NCBI GenBank assembly: GCA_025769875.1
Contig: JAGFNK010000338.1
Coordinates: forward strand, 1-57,536
Length of the DNA stretch: 57,536 nucleotides
Source: Russula earlei
Lineage: Eukaryota > Basidiomycota > Agaricomycetes > Russulales > Russulaceae
Direction of reading: 5' to 3'
This document shows, piece after piece, positions 10,399 through 20,739 of this stretch. The position numbers were made by a program, and so were the translations under genes. The stretch's first letter is position 1. Every line of letters starts with the position of its first letter. The notes below the pieces were generated by a model, which did not search any database, had not been told where the DNA came from, and saw only the letters and a program-made list of their open reading frames with translations.

Positions 10399-11545
10399 CT
10401 ATTTGATAACATGTTCTGTGCAGTCCCTCTGAATTCTCTGATACTGCTCCCACATGTCATCAGCAACTTTATCTTGCCTGATATTTGCTTGCTCCCTCTC
10501 ATGCTGCATCACAGGGCCTGTTCCAAGTTCACCAGCCAGTGCTTCCTCTTCTTGTGTGTCCATCTGGAGGTCAGCCACTTCGTTTTCAAAGGTGCCAATC
10601 TCCCTAGAGTCATATGTGCAAATAAGATTGTGAAGTGCTGCAAGCGCACATGGGACACGTGCTTGAACTCCCATGTCATACTTGTGGGGTTGTGAAAGAA
10701 TGTTGAAACACTGCTTGAGAATTCCAAAAATGCATTCAATGACATTGCAAGCTTGGGCATGACGCAAATTGAACAGCTCCTTGGGTGTGCATGGCCTAGG
10801 ACAAACATCAGTAAGACAACTTGAAAATAATATGACAAAGACTCACCTTGTGCCAGCATGGCCCCATTCAGCTAGATGGTACTGCACACCTTAATAAGGG
10901 GTGAGAAGTACATCTGACAAGGCAAAACCCACATCACCAAGATAATACTTCCCCCTTGGGACACAAAGATCAGAATGACATGCTGCATGAAAAAGTGTCG
11001 CATCAGCAGTGGAACCCTCCCAACCAGTCAGCAGGTAGGTGAAGCGGAGGTCGAGTGAGCATCCCACAAGGCAGTTCTGCATGAGACCTCCTTTGCAGTT
11101 CCTTGCTGCATCATGCTCTGCAGCATTGGCAAAACAGTTGATATGTGTACCATTGATAGCACCCAGCACATCCTTGAGAAATGGAAAGAATTTGGGGTTG
11201 CTTTGGATAAAGGGGTGAGGGGGTGAATCAGCATCAGGAAGGTGCATGAATGTGGTGTAGAAAGGAGGGCTCGAGAGAACACCTAGAATTTTTTTTAAAT
11301 ACCTAGCTATCCATCAGAAGACATCTGAAAGAAACCTGAGAGATACTTACTTTGAAATGGTATGGGGTGACCACTGAAAATGCTCTCCAACATGTGTCAA
11401 TGGCAGTCCTGTGACAGCTGTATAAAGGAAGATAGCAATTTGTTCTTTGACTTGGATGTGTCATTTGGGCATCATGAGCAAGGGAGGGGACAACAACAGG
11501 GGACAAAGCAAGCAACTTTTTGACAGAAATCTTGTTTGGCACATC
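10399..11545 (-). pseudogene. Harbinger (DDE_Tnp_4 type) transposase, broken
   Basis: Read leftward: an N-terminal block QIAIFLYTAVTGLPLTHVGE near 11450, a probable short intron near 11350-11285, then VLSSPPFYTTFMHLPDADSP, LKDVLGAINGTHINCF, LLTGWEGSTADATLF, YYLGDVGFALSDVLL, and finally RHAQACNVIECIFGILKQCF. These are the landmarks of a cut-and-paste transposase. The first catalytic Asp, normally in GAIDGTHI, is Asn here; the second Asp and the Glu are present. Frame breaks near 10891 and 10770 also prevent a full product. Confidence 0.8.
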
Positions 11546-11608
11546 ACATGTAATTTCACATATGTGAAATATTTATTTGGATACACATACATGACACAAC
11601 AACACAAA

Positions 11609-12404
11609 TCATTGCTTATGCTTCTCCACCAGATTACATATGTATCCACATGCAAACTCACATGATGACTCCACGGATATGAGTGTGAGATAGCCATCCA
11701 CCTCTCTGATGCTGCAACTGGCAAACAGGGATAATGCTGGGACAATATCATCAGTTGGCAACCAAGAACCATTTGTCATATCCTTGATATCACTGGCAAG
11801 GTGTTGGACTGCCAGTGTCCGATGTGCGTACTCAGGAAGTGCCAAAAGTCCAGGTATGGTATCACCTGCAAGTGTGGGTGTGTAGCGAATGCTCAGTCTT
11901 AGTGTAGAAGACTATATTAAAGAGTGTTCTAACCTGTAGTGAATGCTAAAGAGTAATTAGTTACATGTGCAAAGTAAATGAGTGTGTGACTGACCTCAGT
12001 CTTATTGTAGAAGACTGAGGAATGAGAAAATTCCATAAAGTGAACTATATACATTTCCACTTATTTGTCACATGCCATGTGAGCACATGACTGACTTGTC
12101 ATGCTGTGGTTGGCCACAACTCCAACAGGGTGCAGGTGTGGGTGTGAGTGTGGGTGTGAATTTAGGCATGGGTGGGGAGAGACCAAGAGAATGGACAGTT
12201 GAGTCAAAGACCTCACCAACTCTGTTCATGACCACTGTAATGCCCATGACAGCAGACACCATGGTGTCACCCTTCTGTTTTTTAGCTGAAGATCTTTTGG
12301 ACATCAGGATATCATCAATGCAAGGTGATTTACACTTGTTGGTTACAAAGTCAAATGAGGTATTTGATGGTGAAGTCGATGCCCTCCTGCTGCTGCTGAC
12401 TTGA
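11609..12404 (-). pseudogene. Harbinger partner ORF, C-terminal half
   Basis: 12404-12068 contains a linker and a conserved segment (KKQKGDTMVSAVMGITVVMN), and 11845-11609 the tail (VQHLASDIKDMTNGSWLPTD to SIREVDGYL), typical of the DNA-binding partner protein of Harbinger elements. Partner proteins help bring the transposase to the TIRs. The two parts are separated by a stop and by a 128-bp MITE at 11892-12019. Confidence 0.6.
11892..12019. mobile_element. 128-bp MITE-like element, TSD GAATG
   Basis: It begins CTCAGTCTTAGTG and ends AAGACTGAG, so the ends are inverted repeats. The right end itself folds as a hairpin (CTCAGTCTT...AAGACTGAG). The direct repeat GAATG flanks it at 11887-11891 and 12020-12024. 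A related 135-bp copy lies at 40381-40515. No coding capacity; the superfamily is unknown. Confidence 0.55.
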
Positions 12405-12473
12405 GACAAATTGGGGGTCAGGTGAGCAGGAGTAGGTGGCTGGGATGGAGCATGCTCAGCACAAGGTATTGGC

Positions 12474-13303
12474 TGTTACGAACCAAGGCCAGGTCCTGGC
12501 CGTAGATTTTCCTCTTTCACTCAAGAGAGACCCCTCTCACTTTGCATTGCCGACTCCCTTCCATTTTCTGGGCTATCCCTCCTGCGGTACAAGATATTGC
12601 TATTGCAAAGGCACTATAACACGACTAGGCACCCGTTTCCTAATCGGGTAATCATCGCGTGGCAGCCACATGGCCACCCAACCACCAAGGACCCGAAACA
12701 GCGGCACAAACTCTTAGAAACTGTTGCATAAATCATCTGATGTCATCAAGGCTCCAATGACATCATAGCTGACTGAGCAACTCCACAGTGACCTCATAGG
12801 CTCACTAAGCACTCCACAGTGACATCATAATGATGTCATCGCTCCACAATGATCAGTAATGTGCTCAGTAAGCCTGAAACTTGACACAAGCAAGTTTATG
12901 CCTCTGTAGTCCTATTGGATGGTACCAAAGAGTCTAGAGTAGTCCCAGGCCTTTGTAATCGACCCTGTACACTGTATATAAGCCCCAATGAAACATGGCA
13001 GTCATCAGACTGTCCATTTGTGATACTCTCATCTTCCTGGGTACTCCCCTGCGACCGCTCAGTTTAAAGACTCTCCTCGCCTCCAAGGTACTCTTCAAAC
13101 GACCGCCTTGTTTAAAGTCCTCTCGCTGCACTGGCCTCTGCTCTTCGCCTCTGCCTCCTGCAACACCTACCAGTCCCCATCTGGTACCTCCTTGTCGTTT
13201 GGCTCGTCCTCCTGTTCAACGCCGCCTTCGCTGCGTACCATCTGTTCCGACCCTTGCCCACCTGCTCCTGAGTCCTTAGTGATCAGCAGTATGTGTCTTG
13301 ACA
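12474..13303. repeat. Solo LTR, family A (copy 2)
   Basis: An 830-bp TG..CA unit inserted in the Harbinger partner ORF, with the perfect duplication TTGGC at 12469-12473 and 13304-13308. It is closely similar to copy 1, but its CRE-like octamer has lost the CpG (TGATGTCA). No interior is present. Confidence 0.9.
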
Positions 13304-13304
13304 T

Positions 13305-13605
13305 TGGCTGCGAAGCCTGGTACATGTGTTTGCCTTTAGTCTTTGTTCCTACAAGAGATTCCATGGCCTCACAATGTGGCCAGCCCTTGTGGTGGAACTT
13401 CTTGACTGCTGGTTTGTCCTACTAAAGTAAGATATTGTCAACAAATCAGCAGTTACAGACGCACTGCAACCAGCTCATCATACACTGCCTGATTTTGATT
13501 TTCTGCTGATATGTCCATTCCTGTCACATCATCCAAAACCACGCTGGACTTATTTTTGATCACTGAAATGGTGTCCCAGTCAGTCTTCATCTAGTTGAAC
13601 AGTGT
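13305..13605 (-). pseudogene. Harbinger partner ORF, middle part
   Basis: The minus strand reads MKTDWDTISVIKNKSS, VVLDDVTGMDI, then FRNKGWPH-like text and MESLVGTKTKGKHMYQASQ up to the LTR A boundary. This is the second half of a Myb/SANT-like domain region. It continues across LTR A into 12404-12068 and upstream, across LTR E and the tRNA-like dimer, to 15800-15490. Confidence 0.65.
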
Positions 13606-13654
13606 CAGTATTGAGGTGTAGTGAAAAGAGGAAACATGTACCCTTTGCCACTTT

Positions 13655-14539
13655 TGTCAAGACTCACTGTTGAACAATCCAGTTCAAGAGTGAGGTAGGA
13701 GCTTGGAGACAAGTTGACTGAGTTCGAGGACAAAGTTGGCAAAGAGCACAGTCCAAACAAGTAGCAAGTACCACAGAGGAACTGGTACTGGCTGTGAGAG
13801 ATGGTCATGGAAAGTAAGGGCCAGGGTGTGCTAGATAGGGCAGTCCTAAAGGAGTACCCCCAGTAATAGAGTGCCGCAAATCAAATGGACAGTCTGAAGA
13901 ATGTCCACTACTTTATTGAGCGCTTATACACTACAAGAGAACTGCCTAATAGGGAACAAGTCATAACCTTGTTATCAAGCACAATTGACAGATGAGTAAG
14001 AAGTCAGAGTATGCTTACTGAGCATGCTCAGTCATGCTCAGTAAGCTGCTGAGTAAGAAGGCTTCTACTGATGAGTAAGAGCCTTCACTGTCCACGTTTT
14101 TCACTGCTTTAGTACTTGTGCAAAGCACCTGATTTATTTACTGTTTGTTAGTTTAGGGCCTGTCATTTGAGGACTTGTAGTTTGGTTCAGGGAATAGAGT
14201 TGCCTATAAGGTCCCTTATATAGTTCCATTAGGGTCCTTAGAGTCGACCCTAATACTTCTATTAAGGTCCTTAGTATTGCCTTATAGTTCATTCTATGGT
14301 TATTAGAGTTAGTCTAATAACATGTTGTAGGGTCTTTAGTATCCTATTAGTGCCTTTTGTAGAGCACTTAGAGTCATCCTAAAGGGTCCTTAGAGAGGCT
14401 ATAATACTGTCCTTTATTGCTAAAAGGGTTGCCACTAAGTGGGGCTTGCTGTATGTCAATTGTGCTGAGAATCGCTCATATGACAATGCATGCACAATAT
14501 TGTGGACACCCCTACTCACCCCTTTTGCTCATGTGAACA
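13655..14539. repeat. LTR of family E (copy 2)
   Basis: An 885-bp unit from TGTCAAGACTCAC to GTGAACA on the plus strand, homologous in reverse to 2-862. Immediately after it, 14542-14556 reads TGGTATCATAGAGGC, which resembles the common copia-type PBS TGGTATCAGAGC and suggests that this is a 5' LTR on the plus strand. No matching 5-bp duplication is seen (ACTTT and GGTGG). A partial third copy follows at 14607-14990, as expected for an element that has lost its interior. Confidence 0.65.
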
Positions 14540-14606
14540 GGGTGGTATCATAGAGGCTTGGTTTCCTCTACTAAGGAAGGGTCCTTCAAGGACCCTCTCC
14601 GAGAAA

Positions 14607-14990
14607 TGGTTCATGACAGGCATGGGCAAGTAAGAGGAACCAGAGCAGTAACAGATACCAAAGAGGTACTGTTACTGGTAACATGGAGTAGTTGTGCAGA
14701 GAGGAAGCCAGTGGAACTAGAAGGAGTGGTCCTTAAGGAGTACCCCTGGGTGTGTAGAGTGCCACAAATCAAATGGACAGTCTGGAGACTGTCCAGTACT
14801 TTATTGAGTGCTTATATACTACAAGAAAGCTACTAAATAAGGGATGCATCATAACCTTGTTATCAATCACAATAGCTGGATGAGTAAGGCACCTGGGGGT
14901 GCTTGGTAAGCATGCTCAGTCATGCTTAGTAACCTGCTGAGTAAGGAGGCCTTCAGTGATGAGTAATAGTTCTTGGAGTTCATGTGATTG
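14607..14990. repeat. Partial family E LTR (copy 3)
   Basis: Diverged but colinear with the middle of LTR E in the same orientation as copy 2. Shared landmarks are GTAACAGATACC, CCTTAAGGAGTACCC, CAAATGGACAGTCTG, CTTATATACTACAAGA and the GAGCATG..CATGCTCAG-type hairpin region. Both ends are missing. Confidence 0.65.
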
Positions 14991-15169
14991 TCATATGAAC
15001 TTCATGGTCTGTTTGCTGTACTTCAGGCTTACTAATATAGTTAGTAAACCTTGTCGACTCTTCTCTGGAGAGCAGGGCACATGGACCTCCATTTGAAAGT
15101 CTCCAGGTCAAGTTTTCATTTCATATGTTGAGTGGTTATCAGGGTTGAACCACTTTACTATAGTAAAGA

Positions 15170-15475
15170 CTGGATAGCTCAATGGCTATGAGCGTTTGGT
15201 CTGGTCGGTTAGAGGTCCTGGGTTCAATCCTAGCAGTGGGCTATCTTTTGAGGTGACTTGGAGCTGAACTTGGCACTGTTGTCTTGTAAGTGTATAATGC
15301 TTGTTGTTTAGTCCCCTTTCAACAGAAGGCCATAGCTGGCTTCTGTAACAAGGGTTTTGGGTTCAATCCTGTGTAATGGACTATTATGTGAGATATAACT
15401 GGAGTCAATCTTGGCACTGTTGTCTTGCTTGTCAATAGTTGTATGCATTCCTTGTTAAGTCCCTTTGAAGTCCCA
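15170..15475 (+). repeat. tRNA-derived SINE-like dimer
   Basis: 15178-15250 carries an A-box-like TAGCTCAATGG with a GCTC/GAGC D-stem and a B-box-like GGTTCAATCC, but no proper anticodon stem. A second unit begins 139 bp later with the same GGGTTCAATCCT and shares the tail CTTGGCACTGTTGTCTTG. Two B-box units in tandem fit a dimeric tRNA-derived SINE or a tRNA pseudogene duplication. It interrupts the Harbinger partner ORF. Confidence 0.45.
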
Positions 15476-15489
15476 TTAATAGGATGGAC

Positions 15490-15800
15490 TCTTTGAGAGC
15501 ATTCATGACAACTTTGTCTTGCATGAGCTCAGAGTTTTGAAGCCACCCTTCTTACAAGGGACCTAATTTGACTGGCCGCCTCATTGAAGACTTGATCCTT
15601 GAACATAGTGTTGGATGTCATTTGGTCCTTGTGCTCCAAGAGGAAGTTTGAGAACTTGGCTTCCTCCTCAGTCATCCATCTTGCCTTGATATCTGCTCAG
15701 GTTTCCTCTGCAGAGGAATCAGAGCTTCTTGAAAAGCAGGTCTGCATGGGAGGGGATGATCAGGATCAGGAAAAGAAAGTGTGGGGTGATGCCAAAGTGA
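15490..15800 (-). pseudogene. Harbinger partner ORF, Myb/SANT-like N-terminus
   Basis: The minus strand reads ARWMTEEEAKFSNFLLEHKD followed by MFKDQVFNEAASQI and, after one frameshift, a GGFKT..SCKTK motif. This is the first half of the Myb/SANT-like domain usual in Harbinger partner proteins. It is followed by inserted repeat DNA; the rest of the domain resumes at 13605. Confidence 0.65.
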
Positions 15801-16209
15801 AGGTGAAAAAGGTACTGACAAAGGGCTTGCACATCACATTACATGCAATTACACACAAATACATGAATATGCAAATATGCAAATCACAAGTGAATAAAAA
15901 CTCATATTAAAAAAAAACCTATTGGTTTATCATATATGCTATGTCACTTATATCACACTGGTCACACCAGTCACTCTTGGAAAATCCCGAAATTCAAGTT
16001 CAAGTTCAAAGTTCAAGAATTCTCAGTTGGTATCATTGGCCCAATGTATCTTGCCACTCAACCATTTATATGCTGAGGATGTCGGTAATGCAACAGGTTC
16101 ACATGGTCTGTGTAGACCACCACTTTGTGCTTTGCTCCCATGAGCAGGTGCCTCCAATGCTTTAAGGCTCGCACCATGGCTAAGAACTCTTTGTTCCATA
16201 TGTTGTAGT

Positions 16210-17995
16210 TGTCACAGGAACTAGCCATGTCAGTTCTCAAGCCTGAAGACAAGTTTGATTCTAGAGGTGTGTCCAAAGGATGGGCTGGTTCCTGTTGTAA
16301 TGAATAAGGATGTTACACCATTTTCCTTTTACGTTTACTTCTTACCTTTCACTATGGACTGCTTGCTTTCGTACGTCCCTTTACTTACTGGTCTTGTGAT
16401 CTCTTACATCTTGTGATCCCTTCTGTGTTATCATGTGATCCATACACATCCAGGTAACACTGGATTGCTGTTACTTTCCCTTTGTTTGGTTCTCTTTCCA
16501 TTTATATTCACTTCTTAGTTTTGACTGTGCAATGCTGCACACTTACTGTGCAGCACAGTTACTGTGCAGCACAGTTACTTGGTTCTGACTCATTTGTGGC
16601 CTCATTTCTATGACTCCTACTTATTATAACTCCTACTATACTAGTAGCACAGTCAAAGCGCAGCTAGTGCTGCGCTTCTCCTGTATATATAAGCTCAGTA
16701 CTTTGTGACCAAAGCCCTAAGCTTGGTCTCTTGTAGAATCCAACCTACTCTTGTCCAACATATTCACCTGCAACCCACTTCACTCCTAATCCTCAAACCA
16801 CATCCACCTCTCCATCTCACCAACTCTTCACACACACCAACTACCATCTACTCTACCTATCCCTTCCTTCCCTAAGAGTCTCTCTTCACTCCACTGAGAA
16901 GAGCTCTCCTCCTTTAAGACCTACCTTCCTCTACTCTCTCTGTGTTGTTCAAGGTCTCTGACAGACTTGAACACATACAGCTAGTGGAACCAGCCCTAGT
17001 CTATCCCCTTACAAACTTACCCTAGCTTCTCAACGGACCAAGTCATACTAGGAAGGGTCTATTGGCCATAACCTGTTTAGCATAAAACACTTCAACTGCT
17101 GCAGGGATCCTTACTCTCTATACATGGGAACCAGCCCATTTCTTGAACACATCTCTAATATCAACTTGTCTTCACACTTGAGAACTGACACAGCTCGTTA
17201 CCATGACAAAGGATCCCTGCAGCAGTCAAAGTGTTTTATGCCAAACAGGTTATGGCCAATAGACCCTTCCTAGTACGACTCGGTCCATTGAGAAGCTAGG
17301 GTAAGTTGTAATGGGATAGACTAGGGCTGGTTCCACTAGCTATATGCACTCAGGAGCTCTGTTAACCTAAGCAATGCAAAGAGAAAGTGAGTAGATAGAG
17401 GTTTGAGGGAGAAGAGCTCTTCTCAGTAGAGTGAAGAGAGACTCTTAGGGAAGGAAGAGATAGGTAGAGTAGATGGTGGTTGGTGTTGTGTGTGAAGAGT
17501 TGGTGAGATGGATATGTGGATGTGGTTTGAGGATCAGGAGTGAAGTGGGTTGCAGGCAAATATGTTGGACAAGAGTAGGTTGGATTCTACAAGAGACCAA
17601 GCTTAGGGCTTTGGTCACAAAGTACTGAGCTTATATATACAGGAAACATGCAGCAATAGCTGCATTTTGACTGTGCTACTAGTATAGTAGGAGTCATAAT
17701 AAGTAGGAGTCATAGAAATGAGGCCACGAATGAGTCAGAACCAAGTAACTGCGCTGCACAGTAAAGTGTGCAGCATTGCACAGTCAAAACTAAGAAGTGA
17801 ATATAAATGGAAAGAGAACCAAACAAAGGGAAAGTAACAGCAATCCAGTGTTACCTGGACGTGTATGGATCACATGATAATGCAGAAGGGATCACAAGAT
17901 GTAAGAGATCATGAGACCAGTAAGTAAAGGGACATATGAAAGCAAACAGTCCAGCAAAAGGTAAGAAGTAAACATAAAAGGAAAATGTTGTAACA
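16210..17995 (-). repeat. Solo LTR, family D, outer copy (interrupted)
   Basis: A minus-strand LTR running TGTTACAACATTTTCC (17995) to AGTTCCTGTGACA (16210), flanked by GTAGT at 16205-16209 and 17996-18000. A second D LTR in the opposite orientation (16311-17208) sits inside it. Without that insert and one duplication the outer LTR is 883 bp. Confidence 0.9.
16311..17208 (+). repeat. Solo LTR, family D, nested copy
   Basis: An 898-bp LTR with the perfect duplication AAGGA at 16306-16310 and 17209-17213, inserted into another D LTR. TATATAAG lies at 16686 and AAGCTTGGTCTC begins at 16719, 33 nt downstream, the expected mRNA start. No element interior is attached. Confidence 0.9.
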
Positions 17996-18115
17996 GTAGT
18001 TCTTTTCTGCTTGTTTCAAGGCTGCAGAGAAGTAACCAATCAGCCTTCTCTTTCCTTGTTTGTCCTTCTGGAATAGTACTGCTCCAATAGCATAGTTGGA
18101 CATGTCCACTTCCAA

Positions 18116-19830
18116 TTCAAAAGCTTGCTCCTCATCAGGATGGAGCAGGATGGGGTCAGAAGATACTATCTGGATAAGTCATTCCAGAGCATCTTTGCAT
18201 TCTTGAGTCCATTCAAATGGTACTCCTTTCTTTGTCAAGGCGATAATGGGTCAAGTGATCTGGCTGAACCCTTGGATAAAAACCCTATTGTAACTGAGGA
18301 CTCCCATGACTTTGCACACTTCATGCACATCCTTGATTTCCCTAGGCCAGTCTGTGATTCCTCGGACCTTGGAGGCCTCAATCTTCATCTTCCCTTTATC
18401 TAAGTCCCAACCCAGCATGGTTAATTTCTGTTACGAACCAAGGCCAAGTCCTGACCATAGATGGTCCTATTTCACTCAAGAGAGACCTCTCTCATTTTGC
18501 ATTACCAACTCCCTTCCGTTTTCTGGGCTTTCCCCTCTGCAGTGCAAGATATCGCTATTGCAAAGGCACTATAACTCGACCAGGCACCCGTTTCCTAATC
18601 GGGTAATCATCGCGTGGCAGCCACATGGCCACCCAGCCACCAAGGACCTGAAACAGTGGCACAAACTCTTAGAAACTGTTGCATAAATCATCTGACATCA
18701 TCCAGGCTCCAATGACATCATAGCTGACCAAGCGACTCCACAATGACCTCATAGGCTCACTAAGCGCTCCACAGTGATATCATAATGATGTCATCGCTCC
18801 ACAATGATCAGTAATGCGCTCAGTAAGCCTGAAACTTGACACAAGCAAGTTTATGCCTCTGTAGTCCTATTGGATGGTACCAAAGAGTCTAGAATAGTCC
18901 CAGGTCTTTGTAATCGACCCTGTACACTGTATATAAGCCCCAATGAAGCATGGCAGTCATCAGACTGTCCATTTGTGATACTCTCATCTTCCTGGGTACT
19001 CCCCTGTGACCGCTCAGTTTAAAGACTTCCCCGTCCCCAAGGTACTCTTTTACGACTGCCTTGTTTAAAGCCTCTCGCTGCACTGGCTTCTAACCTTCGC
19101 CTCTGCCTCCAGTTACACGTACCAGTCCCCATCTGGTATATCTTAGTCATTTGGCTCGTCCTCTTGTTCAACGCCGCCTACGCTGCGTACCATCTGTTCC
19201 AACCCTTGCCCACCTGCTCCTGAGTCCACACAGATCAGCAGTACGTGTCTTGACAATTTCCGCACCATGAACTGGCACTTCTTGGGTTTCAGGAAGTATG
19301 ACTTCTTCTGCATTAGCATGAGTAGCTTGCTTATACATTGCTCGTGGATTTCTAGTTGTTCAGGACTGTCCCCTGTGGCAATTCCAAAGTCATCCAGATA
19401 GTTGACAGTGTATTCCACCCATCAGTCCAGCCAGTCACCAAAGTCTCTTCTCATCAGCCTAGTAAAGAAGGCTGGCACGTTCTTGAGCCCAAAGTACATG
19501 ACATTGGGCAGGTATGTTCCATATGGCATCTTGAAGGCTGCTTTCCAGCAATCTCCTTCTGCCAATTGTATGTTATTGTATCCCCATCGTATGTCGAACT
19601 TGGAGAACACCTTCTTTCCTCAAAGCCTTTCCACCTCTTGTTCCAGATGTGGTAAAGGTTCATTGTCTCATCTGGTCCATTGATTTAGTTGTCAATAGTC
19701 CACAATGATTCTTTTCTCCTTGCTGTCCTTCTTGCCAATGAAGAACACTGGAGATGTATAGCTGGAAGGACCTGGAGTGATGTATCACTTTTCTACTTCA
19801 TCAGCAAGAAATTTCTTGAGGTATTCTCAT
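18116..19830 (-). pseudogene. B reverse transcriptase, split by LTR A
   Basis: 19610-19422 reads MFSKFDIRWGYNNIQ through FTRLMRRDFGDW, and 19418-19260 reads YTVNYLDDFGIATGDSPEQL and SYFLKPKKCQF. After the LTR A insertion the connection domain continues toward 18130. YLDD is the polymerase catalytic box. Stops occur near 19435 and 19690, and the frame changes several times. Confidence 0.8.
18429..19255. repeat. Solo LTR, family A (copy 3)
   Basis: An 827-bp TG..CA unit in the B RT, with the perfect duplication ATTTC at 18424-18428 and 19256-19260. It carries the same CRE-like block as copy 1, with the CpG octamer reduced to TGACATCA. Confidence 0.9.
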
Positions 19831-20600
19831 TCATCTTGTGTCATGGGGTACACTTTGCAGTTTAGCTCCTTTGGCACATCAGGTAGCAGTTCTATCTGCA
19901 TATCTGGTTTCCTTGGGGGTGGGAACCTCTGGGATGTCTCTTCTGAGAAGACATCTGCAAAGCAGTGGAATTGCTTTGGGACATTGGCAAGGGGGTCCTC
20001 CTCTTCCTGAGGTTTGATCAATTGTTGGGCCCATCTCTGAGCAATAGTCATCTTCTGTATGTAAATTGCTTCCCCATTCTTCAATTGTCAACTTTCATCT
20101 CTTGCTTGCTTTTGAATATTTGCAACATAGAGATCCAGGTACTTGTATCGAGCAGTCTCAATTTGTACTGCTCCTTCCATCAGCTGTCCTTTCTTCCAGT
20201 TGATGGCAGGGTCAAATTCATATAGGAAGGGATATCCCAGAATGCCCTGATGTGTCCTTAAATTGGTGAGATAGATATTTTGTAAGCTCTCCTTCTCCTT
20301 GTATTGGACATGAAGCCAGCAATAGTGGGTGAGTTCCCCTTGCTTATTCTGAGTTCTGTCAACATTTCATACTACCATGGGTTCATGTAGTTCTTGTTTC
20401 CCAATCTTCAGCCTTTTCCAAGCTGAGTGATTGATGAAGTTCTCTGTTGCTCCACTGTCTAGTAGAGCAGATTCCTTGGCTGTTGTGTGTGCAGTGATGA
20501 AAGTGAATGGGATATTCATAGCATTCAGTCTTCTAATGTACACTTGCAACACACTATTCTTCCTAAGCCAGGCTGTTGACTTAGGTGTTCCTAAAAACCC
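19831..20600 (-). pseudogene. B protease and protease-RT linker
   Basis: 20552-20367 holds the active-site text ESALLDSGATENFINHSAWK, with the catalytic Asp in DSGA. 20084-19827 is the linker that leads into RT, including FHCFADVFSEETSQRFPPPR and YPMTQDE, a conserved spot before gypsy RT. The protease matures the polyprotein. Frame shifts separate the segments. Confidence 0.75.
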
Positions 20601-20739
20601 TGTTCCATCAGTTCTTCCAGTAAGTCCTTCTTCTGTTTGGTGGACATCTTCTTTATGGATGCAGAGGAGGAGCTCTTGTTATAGGCAGGAGGGGGAGATG
20701 TGGATCATCCAGAGACAGTGCTAACATTTCCACTGTCCC

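Larger units (their letters stand above)
10081..16041 (-). mobile_element. PIF/Harbinger DNA transposon with nested insertions
   Basis: Terminal inverted repeats of 176 bp (10081-10256 and 15866-16041), nearly identical to each other, bound the element. Each begins GGCCAATGATACCAACTGAG. Inside are a DDE transposase (10399-11545) and a Myb/SANT-like partner ORF in pieces (11609-15800), both on the minus strand, the usual two-gene plan of this superfamily. The 3-bp flanks are TAA on the left and CAA on the right, so the duplication is imperfect or the ends were rearranged. LTR A, LTR E copies, a 128-bp MITE and a tRNA-like dimer have inserted into it. Confidence 0.85.
16045..18120 (-). pseudogene. 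B RNase H, split by LTR D pair
   Basis: 18120-18001 reads MEVDMSNYAIGAVLFQKDKQ and IGYFSAALKQAEKNY. After the inserted LTRs, 16204-16045 resumes with NIWNKEFLAMVRALKHWRHL and VVVYTDHVNLLHY. The DMS position is the RNase H catalytic Asp region (usually DAS), and TDHVNL is the later conserved Asp motif (usually TDHKNL). Reading stops shortly after HING, where the transposon TIR starts. Confidence 0.8.

Noticed and set aside
14542..14556. Firm PBS proving the direction of LTR E
   Set aside because: TGGTATCATAGAGGC resembles a tRNA-type PBS, but TATATAAG on the other strand points the opposite way and no coding interior remains.
15178..15250. Functional tRNA gene
   Set aside because: A and B box-like motifs exist, but the anticodon stem does not pair and the unit is duplicated like a SINE.
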